Part shown: one piece after another, positions 21,400-40,829 of the stretch
How the letters are laid out: every line of letters begins with the position of its first letter
Position numbering within the stretch: position 1 is the stretch's first letter
DNA from: Distichodus sexfasciatus
Lineage: Eukaryota; Chordata; Actinopteri; Characiformes; Distichodontidae
Length of the DNA stretch: 64,000 nt
Assembly (NCBI GenBank): GCA_032718565.1
Contig: JAVGVS010000537.1
Coordinates: forward strand, 62,001 to 126,000
Reading direction: 5' to 3'
Made by a program: the position numbers and the translations under genes
Notes under the pieces: generated by a model
What the model was told of the DNA's origin: nothing
The model's input: only the letters and a program-made list of their open reading frames with translations
Databases searched by the model: none

Positions 21400-22870
21400 A
21401 AACTAAGCTAAGCTAGCCTGGGCTAGCTCACGAGACGCACTTAGGGAGGGACGCACGCGGCCTACGTTACTGCTTTAGCAGCTTTTGGGGGTTTAAAGAA
21501 TATTATTTAGTGATAAGCTAAATTAAGGTTATGACTGTTAATGCAGCATAATCGTGGATTATTTGAGGTAAAATGTGAAATATGAGATCGGGATGCGCCA
21601 TATTGGAACAAAATTACACTATTTTTACCTTCATATTTTTGTATTACTTTTTTTTTTTTATTGTTGCATTTCTGCCCAAACGACTTGCATATTTATATTA
21701 GGGAATGACCATTTAAGATGGCTATTTATGAAGTGCAGTGCATCTGATCGGAAAAATATAAAAACATATGCTTTGTCCAAGAAGCATGAAATAATCTGCA
21801 TTTTCAGACGAAATTATGTGATAATTTAGACACTTAAAGAGAACGGCACGACTGTTCCTTTTATATCGAGCAGTAAAAATCTTATTGCATGACGTGTTTG
21901 ATTGAATGTGCTGCGATGACGATGCTGAAATATTAATATTAGGCCTAAATAGAGAGGTTCCACATGGTGGTGTCATATGGGGCTGCATAAAAATGATCAC
22001 TTTGATCATCGATTAATCTGTTAGTTGGCTTTTCTAAAATAGACATTGATATGCACGTCTTATAAAATTAAAATTTGAGATGTTCTAGTGGTTTGTGTTT
22101 ACGTTTTCTTTTATTAATTTGAAGACCTTTTAATAACGTGTGTAGTTTGACAACAGTATTTAATTAGATGTTGCTATGTCTCAGTCTCTCTTGCATTGGG
22201 TTTGTCTTTCGTTCTTTTTTTAAAAATCTTTCTTTTGATGACATGCCCTTTTTGATATTATCTCAACATCAGCAGTTAACACTGACCTCCAGCAGCATCC
22301 GTTTACATAATGACTTAAAGAAAAAATTGCAAAATAGTAGACAATAATTTAAATACTCAGTTTAGTATTTGTTGTAGCTCAAGCGTCATATTTATGTCTT
22401 ATCTGGGACTGGAATTCCCTGTTTATATGTCTTGGTCATTATGTGGAGTGACCATCCTTATTAAGAGCATTATTAACAAGATTATTATTATTATTATTGT
22501 TATTATTAGTAATCTGATCTGTGTGACTTGCTGCTGCATTTTTTAAACTCCCGGCTGAACTCTCACTTATGGCCACTCAGCGACTTCATTCATCCCCTTC
22601 AGCCGCCACGACCCCTGTGACCCGGCCACACTTTGTTAGCTGTTGGGATTTTGCACGTGGTCAACTGTAGCACTGTGAGATATTTGGGGGAAAACTGACA
22701 TGACACTATGTATTTGGTTGTACAAAATATATTTGGAAATAGTGTACCGTTCTAGTCTGACTGGGGTGGTTTTTGGATGGGAGTCAACTTGCAGACTGAA
22801 AGATAATAAAAATAATGATAAAGGTAGTAAATGTCTTTACTCATGAAGAGTGTGAACCATCCCTTTAATT
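21400..22870. other. abce1 first intron, no feature seen
   Basis: AT-rich intron DNA. I see a short ATT run near 22485 and no exon, RNA gene or clear repeat besides the hAT element that follows at 22884. Confidence 0.5.
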
Positions 22871-22883
22871 TGTGTGATGGTAG

Positions 22884-23285
22884 TAGGGATGTCACGATTA
22901 ACCGTGCGATTTAAAACGGCACAGTTAATTAATCGTAAAGGCTCCTCAACACCGTGTTTGACCCTGACCCTGACCCTAGATTGGCGGTACTCGCCCGGAA
23001 CGAAAATGTTTCACCACCAGGGCTGCGCATGTGCTAGAAACACAGACAGTGCAATCAGCGAATGACGGCTCACTTGAATACATTTCTTTAAATAACATGT
23101 AAGCTTAAATTAAATTTTAAAGAAAGACTTTGTTTTTGTTTTCACTGTGATTTTTTAAATTAAAGACAGCAGTAAATAAAAGGTAATAAAGAATGTGATT
23201 GTCTACATTGTGAAATAATCGTGAAACCGTGATTATTTCCGAGACGATAATCGTGCCATCAAAATCTATAATCGTGACATCCCTA
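22884..23285. mobile_element. hAT MITE with 8-bp target duplication
   Basis: Terminal inverted repeats TAGGGATGTCACGATTA / AATCGTGACATCCCTA are flanked by GATGGTAG on both sides (22876-22883 and 23286-23293). The 402 bp hold no protein. Matching 8-bp target copies without a mismatch suggest a fairly young insertion into the first intron of abce1. Confidence 0.9.
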
Positions 23286-23512
23286 GATGGTAGTCCAGTG
23301 TCAGGAAAACCCTTGAAAGTTCAAATTAAGATCGGGAAAATCCAGTTTGCTGCTTTGCAATATGTGAAGGGTTTAATTAGGGCAGGTCAATATGACTCAC
23401 TATATTTTTGGACCAAATGTCAATCTACAATATGCACTGATAGTTCTTATACATTTGAATTACTGAAATTGCGACTGTCGAGCTGAATTTGGTAGAACCT
23501 GTTTGATTGCTT

Positions 23513-23598
23513 GATTGTTTTCTTTTCAAACCATGCATTAAAATGTTTACATCATGATTGTTTTCTTTTCAAACCATGCATTAAAATGTTTACATCAT
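23513..23598. repeat. Exact 43-bp tandem duplication
   Basis: The unit starting 'gattgttttcttttcaaacc' occurs twice back to back (23513-23555 and 23556-23598) without a difference, in the first intron of abce1. Confidence 0.95.
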
Positions 23599-23945
23599 AA
23601 AGCATGTCCACCCCCATGTTCATTACGTCTGGATATTTATGGTATAGCAATGCGCATGCGTGGAACGCAGTCATTTTGATCACATGCCACTTTCTAAAAT
23701 ACTGGTTATGTAACACTGTAAGATTGGGTTTTTGTGGAACAGTGTGTATGTGATGCTGATACATTGTTTTAAAATGTTTGAGAGTAACTTTATTGTCTAC
23801 ATGTATTTTGGACTGTTTATTATGGAAGTATTTTTCTAGATCGTCTTTATCACTGTAGTTTAATGTAATTTATTAGCAAAGGTTATTTTCTTATGGCTGA
23901 TGCATGTTACGTTTCTCATCATGGTGTTGTGCACGATGCAGCACG

Positions 23946-29789
<5,844 letters not shown>

Positions 29790-29832
29790 AGTCTCCATTC
29801 CAAACATTAAAACAAGAAAAACTAAACCCTAA

Positions 29833-29842
29833 AATAAATAAA
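29833..29842 (+). terminator. abce1: abce1 poly(A) signals
   Basis: Two overlapping AATAAA hexamers (29833 and 29837) about 45 bp past the stop codon. Confidence 0.6.
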
Positions 29843-31440
29843 ATCCCATCTATTGGTCCACCCAGTGCTTTACCCCATCCAGCAGGAAACACTGGGGACG
29901 TTTACTTTAATGGCTGACTGACGTTAACACCAGCTTGAAGGGTCCAGTTCCCAAAACTCCATAATAATTGGCCTTTTCATCTAGCCGACGGGTTTGGTCA
30001 AGACGGGTTTTGGTTTTACCGTTTTGTTTTGATTCATCCTGTCTTTCTAGAGATGCTGAAGAGAGTTTGGGTTTAAAAATTGTGTGCATGGGACCTAGAC
30101 AGACTTCTTTGTGGCCAATTAAATGAGTTAAATCACGTTTTAACTGGTCACCAAGCGCTAAGACGGAGCGGGAGGAGAAACATACGCCCAACAACAGCTG
30201 TATAGTTTGAGTAAAATATTTTAATCATCATATGGAACATCTTATTAAATAACCAGTTTCTCAAGAAGTTTGAGTTTGGCTTATTTTATTCAGCCTAACT
30301 TTGGGACCACACTGGGGTCACTTTGACCCCTCTTTCACTGCACTCTTTTGGCAGTGCTGGGGCTTAAGTTGGCACTGAACTGAGGGAACTGCTGCAAAAT
30401 TAGAACCAGCACGGGCACCAGTGGAGCGCCGCTACAGCAGCAGTTCCCAGCCAACGAGCCGCCGACCATTTTGTGCCGCACAGAAAGAATAACAAAAATG
30501 TATGCTATTTTTTTAAGGATTTACGATATCGGAATCGTTGATAATTGCTTTCTTTTAGTTGTTAGCATCAGACCGACACATAGATGTAGACCGTAAAAAA
30601 ATCCCTCCTTAGATCCTTAAATCCCAACTGTCTTAAAATGTGTGACGTTATTTTGTAACAAAATTCTGAGCATGCAGTGGAACGTTCACGATTAACATCG
30701 CTTGTATTTATACGCTCAACTCTGTCTGCGCTTGAAAAAACTTTAAACTGCTTCACTTAGCGAATGCAACCTCCCACATGGGGACCCGAGTCACATACTA
30801 CAGCACATAATAGTATGGTAGTTAAGGCACTGTCATTATACTTTTCTATGTGCTAGTATGCATCTCTGGTAGTAGCCTGGGTTGTAGCTTAATGGCGCTC
30901 TATGTACTAGGTCAGCGTTTCCCAAGCCCAGTCCTTGCGGAACACCGCTCTGCACAGGTTCAGTATTTCCTGCACCGCCACACGCCGATCCAACGTTGCT
31001 AATTGCGGGTCAGGAAACTCGAATTTGTGCAGAGCAGTGTTCCCTCAGGACTGGGATTGGGAAACGCTGCGCTAGGTAGCGCACATGGACAGTCACATTC
31101 GCCCTATATGACTACAGACGACAGGAAGTGACCTTTTTCTTAAAATGTTGTGCACTACGTTCGACCTATGGCATTATTTTTGTGCCAAAATTCTGAGCAT
31201 GCAGTGGACCTCTGTTTACGTGCTAAACTCCGCTTTCCACATTTATCAGTGGATATAAGCATGAAAAACATCAGATAACTGCATTGAGCAGTAATTCCCA
31301 TATTGTTCCCTATAATTTCAACTGACCATTGCAGTATGTTAATATGCATTTTGTTGCATGTTCATACATCAACTGTAATTTTTAGACACTATAGCGTTTT
31401 TTGACCAGAATACTCCGTCGGGCAAAAATGAATCACAGGA
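29843..31440. other. abce1-otud4 intergenic / 3' flank, no gene seen
   Basis: Between two convergent genes. It holds the short inverted-repeat element at 30911-31073 and duplicated 'tttgtaacaaaattctgagc' / 'tttgtgccaaaattctgagc' stretches (30652 and 31178) that indicate another unnamed repeat. No exon seen. Confidence 0.6.
30911..31075. mobile_element. Short inverted-repeat element
   Basis: The ends GTCAGCGTTTCCCAAGCCCA...CTCTGCACA and TGTGCAGAGCAGTGTTCCCT...TTGGGAAACGCTGCGC pair over about 50 bp around a 60-bp loop. No coding capacity; MITE-like. Confidence 0.75.
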
Positions 31441-31472
31441 CAATTTGGTTTCAGGAGGAAAAAAACATCCTC

Positions 31473-31478
31473 TTTATT
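31473..31478 (-). terminator. otud4: otud4 poly(A) signal
   Basis: AATAAA on the minus strand about 900 bp past the otud4 stop codon; the intervening AT-rich stretch would be the 3' untranslated region. Position is inferred. Confidence 0.45.
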
Positions 31479-32383
31479 ATTTATATATCAAAACTGCATC
31501 CGGACATCTTTGGATCAACAACAATTATAGGCACTCGAGTTAACACACAAAGGGACATACGGACAATTTTTCATTGATGCACCTGAACCAATATACACAG
31601 AAGAGAATAACAGAACAGTACACAAGTGCTTTTAGACTTTAAACAGACAAACACAGACGAATGCGTGATTAAAGCAACACAAAGCTAAGGCACGATCTGA
31701 ACTACAGCATGTTCCAGTTGGGAGAATCATGTCACAGAAGAGCAATATTTAACAGTAATGTCCAAAAAATTATGAGCACCACTAACAGGTTTTTGAAGCT
31801 CCATTTTGCGCAATAAAGTCAGCAGCTTCAGTTCATTCCAGTGCGAAAAGAAAAGCATTTTCCTTGTGTATTTTTGGAGGTGGGGAAGCGCAGCCTGTAA
31901 GGCAACGTGCAGCGTTCACGTTTAGTTAAGGGAAAAGATTACATTCAACATTCAGAACTTGTACAGCAATCCTCAAGCTTGCATCACTTTTTAAAACAGC
32001 AGGAAACCCAATTCGACAACTCATTTACAGCAACAGTTGGATTAGATGAATGAACACTCCACCCAAAAAGAAACGTTTGGGGCAAACTATTGAACAAAAC
32101 CTTCAAACGCTTTTGTTCCTTTGTAGCGCCAAGATGTGTCTTTGGAGTGCTTCTTTACATGATGGGTAAACAAAGCACATAACGAGATTCTGAGAACTTG
32201 TGCAAATCCACGTACGTAAAAGAACGATCCAGCCTCAGCCTTCTTCAAACTTTTATTACATTCAACGCGCACGGCAAAAACGTGTTTACAGAATGGGAGC
32301 TTCTTCGAAAAACAACTTTTAAAAACAAAACGATTAGCCAAACCGCAAGCTAAATTAAGAGCGGATCGTACTGATTGTGCGTC

Positions 32384-35300
32384 TCAGGTTTCGGTCGGGG
32401 GTGTGAATCCCGCCTCCCTGATGTTAGAGTGCTGAAAGTAGCCCCGGCCCTTTCCCCGTCCACTGCCGTATCCTTTGTGGTGAAACGTTTGGCCGTCCTG
32501 CCTGTCCCTTCCCGAATACTCTCTCCGAACTCTGGAGCCCTGCCCCCTGTACCCTCCTCTATCGTCTTGGCCACGCCTCCCTCCTTGCCTAAAACTGGAC
32601 CTGTAATAGGACCGCGTGCCTCTCGGTGCCGTGCCGCCAAAATCTGCCTCTTCAATCTCCCAATCTTCCATCGTGGTAGGCGGTCCCAGCGAAGCCCCGA
32701 CCATAAAGGTACTGGTCACGCCGTCACCTCTGTTTCCGTTGGACAACATGACCGACTCCGCCACCACTCCAGTCGGAATTCTGGCAGTCGGAAAGGGCTC
32801 CGCGCCAGGAACGGAGCTGCTACCACGTGCCAGATCCACAACTGCGGTTGCCATGACGCTGGGAGTGACCCCAGACGAGGTGACATCCCCGCCTCCCAAA
32901 TGTGGTTTCCCTCCGCCAAACCACGTCTGCTTTTCCAGCTGCGGAGTTGAGGACAGTTGCCTGTCTCCTTCGCTTCTCTCCATCCTCGTGCTAACCGTCG
33001 GCGCGGCAACGTCCAAATGGTACGAGGAAGGCAGAGGCGGCAGCTGTGGGTGCCCCAAAATACTTGGGGGATAAGCTTGACCCCCAGAAGAGTGTGCCGA
33101 AAACACTTCGGGGGGATAGAGGTTCGGAACGGAAGCAACTGGCCAAGGTCCGGGTGGACGGTGGTGCATCTGTAGGGATGGTGGATGAGGGTGGGAGCCA
33201 TAACTGGCACCTTGTGGTGCGCCAGGTAACTCGAAATGACCGCCCGGCATCGTCGTAGGGGCCGAGCTCATGTGCATAAGCAGGTTTGGAGCATTGTAGG
33301 GCGTGACATTTGGGCTGGAGTAAGAAGAAGGAAGAGGAGGAGGAGGAATTTTGGGCTGCAGGTTGTAGACGTGAGTTAGCGGTGATAGATAGGTGGCAGG
33401 AGGAAGCACCTGGTGTATAAATGCCTGGTGAGGAAATAGGGGTTAAATTTGACTTGGGATATGCTCTAATGTTAGAAATAAAAGTGCTGCAAAATATTTT
33501 GTTAAACCAGTACAGCTTGTAGCTCCACTTACCTTCAGCCCTAGGTTGAAGAAGAATCTAAGGACACTTGTGTCTGTAAGAAGTGAAATTGATGTTAGAC
33601 AACTTTTGCACTTTGAAAACATCACTTCTACAAGAAGGAGAACTTGTTGGCTAACGCTACCTTTCGGGAGGTCTTTGCCATTGGGGTTTAGCGAGTAAGG
33701 TGGAGGAATCTGCACCACTTCGTCCTTGTCGTTTTTAGGAAATCCTGGGTAGAGCGGATCTTGGATCAGTTCATGGAAAGGTGGGAAATGCATGCTGGGA
33801 GGATAGGCATGCTGGGGGGTAGCAGTTTGCCCAAAATCAGACACTGCAGTAGGCGTAACACCTGGAAAGAAGGTTGGAACACAGAGGAGTCAAAACTTAA
33901 ATCCAACAAGTACCAGCAACAGTGCAGTGCAAAACAAGCTTTAGACACCTGGTGGCTTGCCGAGGCAAGCCTGCAGGTAAGTGGAGAACTTACCTGTGAC
34001 AGGTGAGACCCTGTGCTCATATGGCCGTTGCTCTGATGGGTAAGAGAAGGGTAACGTCTGGGTGGAAGAAATGACTGGAGGTGGTGTGGGCAAAGAAAGT
34101 TGAGCAGGTGGAACGGGGCTGGACGTGGGAGGATGAGGGGGTGCATGACTTGTGTAAGGGGGGTAAGGAGGCTGGGCGCCGTGAAAGGCAGCAGAGAGCC
34201 CCCCAGACTGAAAGGGAGCAAGAGTAGAGGAGGAAGAGGGATGAGGACTCGGGACAGAGGACATGTTAACCAGGGCAAGAGGGGTAGCGGACTGCTGGGT
34301 GAAGACAGGAATGGTTACGGTACTTGAGACAGCTTGGTTGGAAGGAGTAGCAGGAGTGCTGGAAGAAACAGGAAGGTGACCTGGATCAATTGCTGTTTGG
34401 GGAGGCACTTGGGGTGCAGAACCAGCAGAGGTTACATGAGTAACAGGAGTACCTGCTTGGGACGCTGGAGTGAAAACAGGAATCTTAGAGGTTTCTGAGG
34501 CAATTAGGGAGCTGTCTGGTATGGGGGTGGATCGATCCTGAGACGGGGCTGTGGTTGGTGGGAGAGTTTGGGGAGGAAACACGGTAGTGCCAGAGGTAAA
34601 AGCAGGTGGGGTAAGACATGGGGGTAAAGAGGTAGTTTCATATCTCTCTGGGGAGGTAGCACTTACTGGGGCACCAGCTGGTAAAGCAGGATTTGGAGCA
34701 GGGAGAGTCATACCAGAAACCTGAGACTCGGGGGAAGTATGAGGTGGACTTGCTGGGGACATTTTCATGAAGACAGGGTTAGAAGTTTCACATTGGGTGG
34801 AGGCGTTTTGAGAGGATACAGGAGCAGGAGAAGATGTACCTGGTACACATGTGGCCTGGTCAAGGAGAGTTGTCCCAAATGATATTGTGGGAATCTGGGA
34901 CTGGATAGGAGAGGACACAGATGCAGTTGCAGGTGTAGATGCTCTAGATACGACAATCTGGGGTTGAGCAGGGACAATCTGAGCAGGTTTAGGGGTTTTC
35001 GGAGCTGGATCAGGAGTTGCTTTAGCCGGGACAGGGGAACCTTCTGCAAGCTTTGGAGGTTTTATAGAGGAAACAGGGGCAGATTGCATCTGGACAGGGG
35101 TACCTCCTGCTGGTTCTTGGGATTTTGTTGGTTGAGATTTGGCAGGTGTAGTCAGGGCAGGAGCTGGGGGTTTTGTAGATGCTGCTGGGGCTGTCTGAGA
35201 TTGGACAGGGGTACTTTGAGCAGGTAAAGAGGTTTTCTCAGACAACGCAGGGGAGGTTTTAGCCGTTTTAGGAGCTGGTATGGCAGGTAAGGTAGGATTC

Positions 35301-38300
35301 GATGTAGAACAAGGGTTGGGCTTGTCTCTGATGGGTGAGGAGGCTCTTTGGTCTTGCTGAACAGCTGAACTCTTTTTCTAGAACATATTACAGGGCAGAA
35401 ATAAGATGAGATTGTAGTGAATACAACACCACTCACATTTTAGAATTCCTGTCCACTGCTTCGTAATTCAAAGATACAAAAATGCACTTACAGCCTGTTG
35501 TTTTCCCTTATCGGTCGATTGAGCGGATTTCTGAATACGCTCTTTGTTCTCTGAAACAACAAAATATTGAGAGCAATATACTTACTTCTAAAGAAGTAGT
35601 AACACAACAGTGCAGTCATCTTAACCAGAACATTTGAGAACAGTTGTGTGAACATTCAGTATCTATAAAGGGATTGTGGTGTGAACAGCTACACATTTCC
35701 TCTTTACAGTAACATTATACCACTTATGCCAACCCTGACAGATTTAATGACTTAGCCAAACAATGGCTCTACCCATAATTCCCTCAAACTCACCCACGTC
35801 AGACTTCCTTCGGGAACCTTTCTTCTCGCTTCTTCGCCCGACTTCTGCAGCAGCAGCCTGAACACGTTATACAAAAATACACATTAATACACAGAGTCTG
35901 CCCTCACATTCATACAACACAAAACTCATATGATCCAATTGCCACATGGACCCAAAGTGGTGTCTCAGATAACGGTGTGTGCGTGTGTACACTTTACCTG
36001 TGCACTGGCTTCTAGGGTGGGAAAATTGTTTTCATCTTTTTGCAGCTGTTCCAATAGGACATGCTCCTCCTCTTCTTCGGGTGACACACACAACCCGCCA
36101 ATATCCTGATCAGAGCTCCTGCATACACACAAACACACATCAGTGTAAGTGCTTTCTCAAAATAATAACTTACCGAGGAGCAAATCATCATCTTAGTCCC
36201 GCTCTAAGAAGAAGGAGAGCTCCGGCCTTTAACGTGCCAGAGTTTTGGTGCTTCTCAACTGGCACCAGAAACCAATGCCAGAACGGCACAGTACCACATA
36301 CAAACGTTATTCCTTTATAAGTAAGGTGACCCGGCTCAGATCAAAAAGGTTCTCAATGTCAGTTTAAATAAATGTTTCGATTAATCACCCAACCCTAGTG
36401 TCAACTTCAAACCACACCTGTTGGTGGCGTTCGTTCCAGACGACTGAGGCTCTGAGGGTGCCTGCGGGGGCCAAGAATGTTGTTTCTGCACACGGCTGTT
36501 GGGGACAGATGCTGCGGTTGCCTTGGCATTTGACATGGACCTGGATAGTTTCCTTCCACCTCGATTATCCCAATCTGTCAGAACAAATTGTTATCCGCTC
36601 AATTGAAATCATGATGAAACCTGAGATTCACAACCCTATCTTGTGTATCAATTTTGTGACAGATATTCTATTAGATATTAACAGGGACTGTTTGCATAAC
36701 TAAAAAAAACTGAAAATACCATTTGTGTGTCCGTTAGTGTGTGTTGCAGGCTGTCTCCTGCCCTTCTCCGACACGGTACGCCAGGACTCTTCTGACGCTG
36801 TGCGCAGATTCCAAAGCGGGACAGTGTGCCTACAACATACATACATTAGGAAGCATATAAACACTTAACACTATATAAATTTTACTATGACATTTAAGGG
36901 CTCTCATACCTCTCTCCCAGTTCTTCAATGAACACGGTAACTGGTCCGTCATCTGGGCTGACCTCCTGTATATAGGCACTGTAGAATGGGCCAGTATTAC
37001 TCAGGCGCACCTGAGAGAGAGAGAGATACTTTTCAAAATGAAGAGTGGGGGGGGGGAATTCTCATTTTCTTACACACACTTAAAAACACTCTCTACCTGG
37101 CACTTGTCCCCAGTGGTGTACTGCATCCCTGCAGCCATGCAGAAGTCTCGCCTCTGCTGAGCTGAGACAGAACACAAACATAACACCCATTTTAACAGCA
37201 CTGTAATGCTGAGTGGCAATAAAAAAAAGTCTTGGACTCAACTGAAGCTGACAATGGAGATTCACCATTGAAAATCAAAGCTAGACCAGGCCTAGGCTTA
37301 ATCACTGCCTGGAAAACTGGTCTCTGTCTTTTAAAATCTGGGTGATCATCATGAAATATTTAGGGTGATAAGTAAGGCTGCACGATTCTAAAGTAAATGA
37401 GCTCAAGATTTTCTGGCAAGACAATTCGACGTAAAGGCAGGGTTGAGTGAGGAGCCAAAACTGTTTTTATTTCAGTGCCTCCGAACGAAACGACCCTTTA
37501 TATAACGTATATAAATCCTATATTGAAACATTGGAACCCTGCTGTACCTCGTTGCGATCGCAGCCACACATCATACTCCACATTCCTGAAGTACTGGGGG
37601 TTCAAGGAGTTTTGGACTTTAAGTGGCAGGTTGCTACGCCCTCCTCCTCTGGTGTGGCCCCTGCCTCGACCCTGAGGCACAAATGACAAGTTAGAGATTG
37701 AAATAAAGAGGCAAGAATTTGGACGTGTAAGCGCATATGTGTAGACATATACCCTATTAGGCGGTCTGCTGTTCACAGTGATCATCCTGTTAGAAGCTTT
37801 CCCCGACCTGATTTAAAATAAAAATACACACCATGAAAAATCAACACATGCACACTAATATGTGGGTTAACAATAAAAGCTGTAAACTCACCAGAAGGCT
37901 TCTCCCTCGTCCAGATCGGACTCCTCGCTGCTCTTGCACTCCTCCACCTTGGCGAACTCTTCTTCCGATTTGGGCGTCCTGAGGCTTGGCGCTATGGCGC
38001 CCCGCTCCACGCCACACACACGCTCGTACAGCAGCTCGTACAGGATGGCTGGATAATCACACACACACAGCATCATTTGATTATGCTTAAAAAAAATCTA
38101 GGGATAAAACAATCAACAAAAAAACCCAATGTTAAAAACTCACATTGGCACATAGCAGCATTTTGGGCAAAGGATTGAGGGTAAACACTGTCATAATGAT
38201 TCCCGTTAAGAAAGCAAAGTCGCACCTGGGAAAAGAGTGAGAAGATATTAAAGTGAAGATTAGGTTTCATAACACAGCACAAACACTTTGGATATTTTTG

Positions 38301-40789
38301 ATAGTGTGTATATATATATATATATATAAACCTTATCAGAAAAACCATTCTCAGTGATGTTTACTGGAGGTTCTCCAGGCTGCTGATAGATGACAAAATC
38401 ATGCCTAGATGAAATAATTTAAGAAAACAAATTTATGAATGAGGGCAATTGTAATGTTTGTGTTTTATAGACTTAATATTACAACCACACATGATATGAT
38501 CATTTTTAATTTTGGGGATTACATGCTATTTAGGTAAATAAATCCCTGAATAAGTCCAAACTTTGTTAACTTAAGCCTTAATACTGATCCAAGACCATGC
38601 AAATTTCAGTTCCATGGGTTACACATATGACCAAATCAGGTCCAAAAGTGTGATGATTTGACATGGAATTACCCAAATTTAACCCTAACCCTAGAGTCTA
38701 GTTATAGGTAAAGTATTCTTACTCATAAAGAACAGCCAGAGCACTTATTTCCACCTGTCCAACCCAGCACTGAATAGAAGAGCAAGGAACAAGAAAGTGA
38801 AAGAAAAAGAGAGGAGATTTTTCTGTTAGAATGCACCAGTTTTTCAGGTCTAATTTTCTTTATAAGTTAGAGTCCTGATCAAGTGGTCACCTGAGGATCT
38901 TGCAGCCTTTGGAGGTATTCGTCAAAATCACCTTCGATGAACTACACAAGAGAAGCGAAAGACATCATGAGATGTGCAAAAATGTTGATAAAAGCTGCTC
39001 TGTATAAGGACAGATTCCATTCACGTACCGACTCGTACAGCTCTCTGTGCTTTCTCAGGTATTTCACGCACTCGGCTCGGACTTTGGTGTGGAGGCCCTG
39101 GCAGTGAAGCACCTGGAAATGGAACAACAGAAACTCTTAATACACTCATCACAGTCTGTCAGTGAAACTTTGGACCCAGGAATTTCATCGCATGTCGAGA
39201 TTTCATTGCTGCTCGGAAGTGAAACCTAAAAATTGGTGAAAATGAAGGAAGAAAAATATAAAATAAGCGCTCAGAATTGAGCTTAAGGCAGCACAATATT
39301 ATTTAAAAAGATATTTGACGTATCTGACTTTTCAAAGCGGGGTCATCGATTCTTAAACTTTATCACAGAACCCTTAAATCTGAACCAACACTAGAAAGAC
39401 TTCTCTTTTAGATCAATCATGAAATACGAGAACCAGGCGAATTTCTCTTTTGCATCACGCAGCAAAAAAAAAAAAAAAAACATGTTTGATTTAATTTCTC
39501 TTTATTGACATTGCCAAAGCCATATAACGGGGCAGATTTAATGGACCCAAAATTTACTTAAGCTTCTCTTGTACATACTGTATGCTGTTTTTTCAATTTT
39601 TTATTTCCATATCATGGAGCTCTAACTGCAGTCTCCATCCTGTCAAGAGAAATACATCCGTTTAGCTTTATTCCACACTGGATGGTAACCTTCATTTGAT
39701 TCTTTAATATGTTTAACTCAACATTTTACTTAATATTAATTTTTTCTTCGTGCACAAATCAATTAGTGAACCAGGCTGTCAATGTATATCTAGATAGGCA
39801 TGTAATTAATATAGAAATCCTGAAACATGTTTGGTAAATCTGCCCCATAATTGCTTAGAAAATGCCCCCAAATAAGGACAATTGTTTATGTAATGTGAAT
39901 ATAAATTCTGTCGTCACTATATTTAGTGGTTTTTATTAGATGTAAAAATCGATCTGTTAACATATTCCCTTAATCTCAGTTTATTCCTGGTTGCATTGGA
40001 ATGTGAAATCAACCCAAGCGGCCGTCGCAGCTAGTTAAGGTCTTACCTTGTTAAATTGTCTGCATTTTCATCTTATAAAATTAGAAAAACTCATATTTTT
40101 ACATCTCTCATCACGTCTTTACCAAATCATTTCCCAGTTCCAGGAATTTACAGAAACTCACTTTTGAAAGTTAACTTAGATTAACATCAGCCGAGTTCAT
40201 TCCAAAACGCATGCTAATCTAATACTATATATTTCCAAACTACTTCAAAACGATTTTTAATTAAAGTTTGCCGTAACATTTAAGATTTCGGACTGGTTTG
40301 CAGCCGCCGCAAAGCTAGTTTTGAGTTGGCTTTGGATCAAAATAAGCTAATCAAAAAATAAATCGTTTCATTTATTTGCTTGTCCTCTACCTAGGGCAGA
40401 ACATGCCACATAATGCGCAATTAAACATCCCCGCTCCCTACGGGTCACAATATGGCAAACAACGCCCTTCCTAGAGCGCGTCAAGCTACAACTCCCCGAA
40501 AGACGCAGGGCACTACATAGGGGACAAAGACCCAAATCAGCTAATCCTGTAACTGATATTTATCCAGGTAGCTAACTTGGCTAATTTTTTGCAGCATTTT
40601 TTTTTTGCCGTTTAATGAATGCTAGCGATAAAAAGGTTTACGTACTTGTTCGGCCACGGCTCTGAACAAACAGGAGCCGTCTTTGGCGATTTTCCTGCGG
40701 TATAAGCCGTTCGCCTTCAGGTGTTCATCCATAAGTTTCTCCAGCGTTTTGTCGTCGTCGCTCTGCGTGTTTGCTGCGCGGGTTTCCAT
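32384..40789 (-). CDS. otud4: OTU deubiquitinase 4
   Basis: Twenty minus-strand exons: 40789-40646, 39112-39029, 38941-38891, 38769-38723, 38404-38332, 38225-38144, 38048-37892, 37807-37753, 37671-37548, 37161-37097, 37010-36910, 36829-36720, 36574-36418, 36118-35998, 35857-35794, 35550-35492, 35377-33994, 33861-33661, 33573-33533, 33424-32384. Phases agree throughout: 1386 aa, against about 1114 in human. OTU domain: K-D-G-S-C-L-F-R-A-V (D37, C40) and N-G-N-H-Y-D (H143) give the catalytic residues. A Tudor-like segment follows (Q-Y-T-T-G-D-K-C-Q-V-R-L, from about 280). Later blocks match human OTUD4: Q-D-P-L-Y-P-G-F-P, P-P-Y-S-L, L-R-F-F-F-N-L-G. The C-terminus is RG/RGG-rich. The extra length is mainly the 1384-bp exon, rich in Pro/Ser/Thr. 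The enzyme trims K48/K63 ubiquitin chains and associates with RNA granules in mammals. Confidence 0.95.
37263..37322 (-). repeat. Fragment of the fish 'GATTAAGCCTAG' inverted-repeat family
   Basis: On the minus strand it reads CCAGTTTTCCAGGCAGTGAT then TAAGCCTAGGCCTGGTCTAG, the same family as the complete copy at 62083-62207. It is in an intron of otud4. Confidence 0.55.
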
Positions 40790-40829
40790 ACCGATTCCGG
40801 CGTGTGGACATGCAAAAGAAAACGCGTTT

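Noticed and set aside
23561..23600. Direct repeats as a possible CRISPR array
   Set aside because: Only two contiguous units without spacers, in a vertebrate intron.
32375..33258. Several plus-strand frames of 70-191 codons opposite otud4
   Set aside because: They are antisense to the last otud4 exon, which has clear protein conservation on the minus strand.
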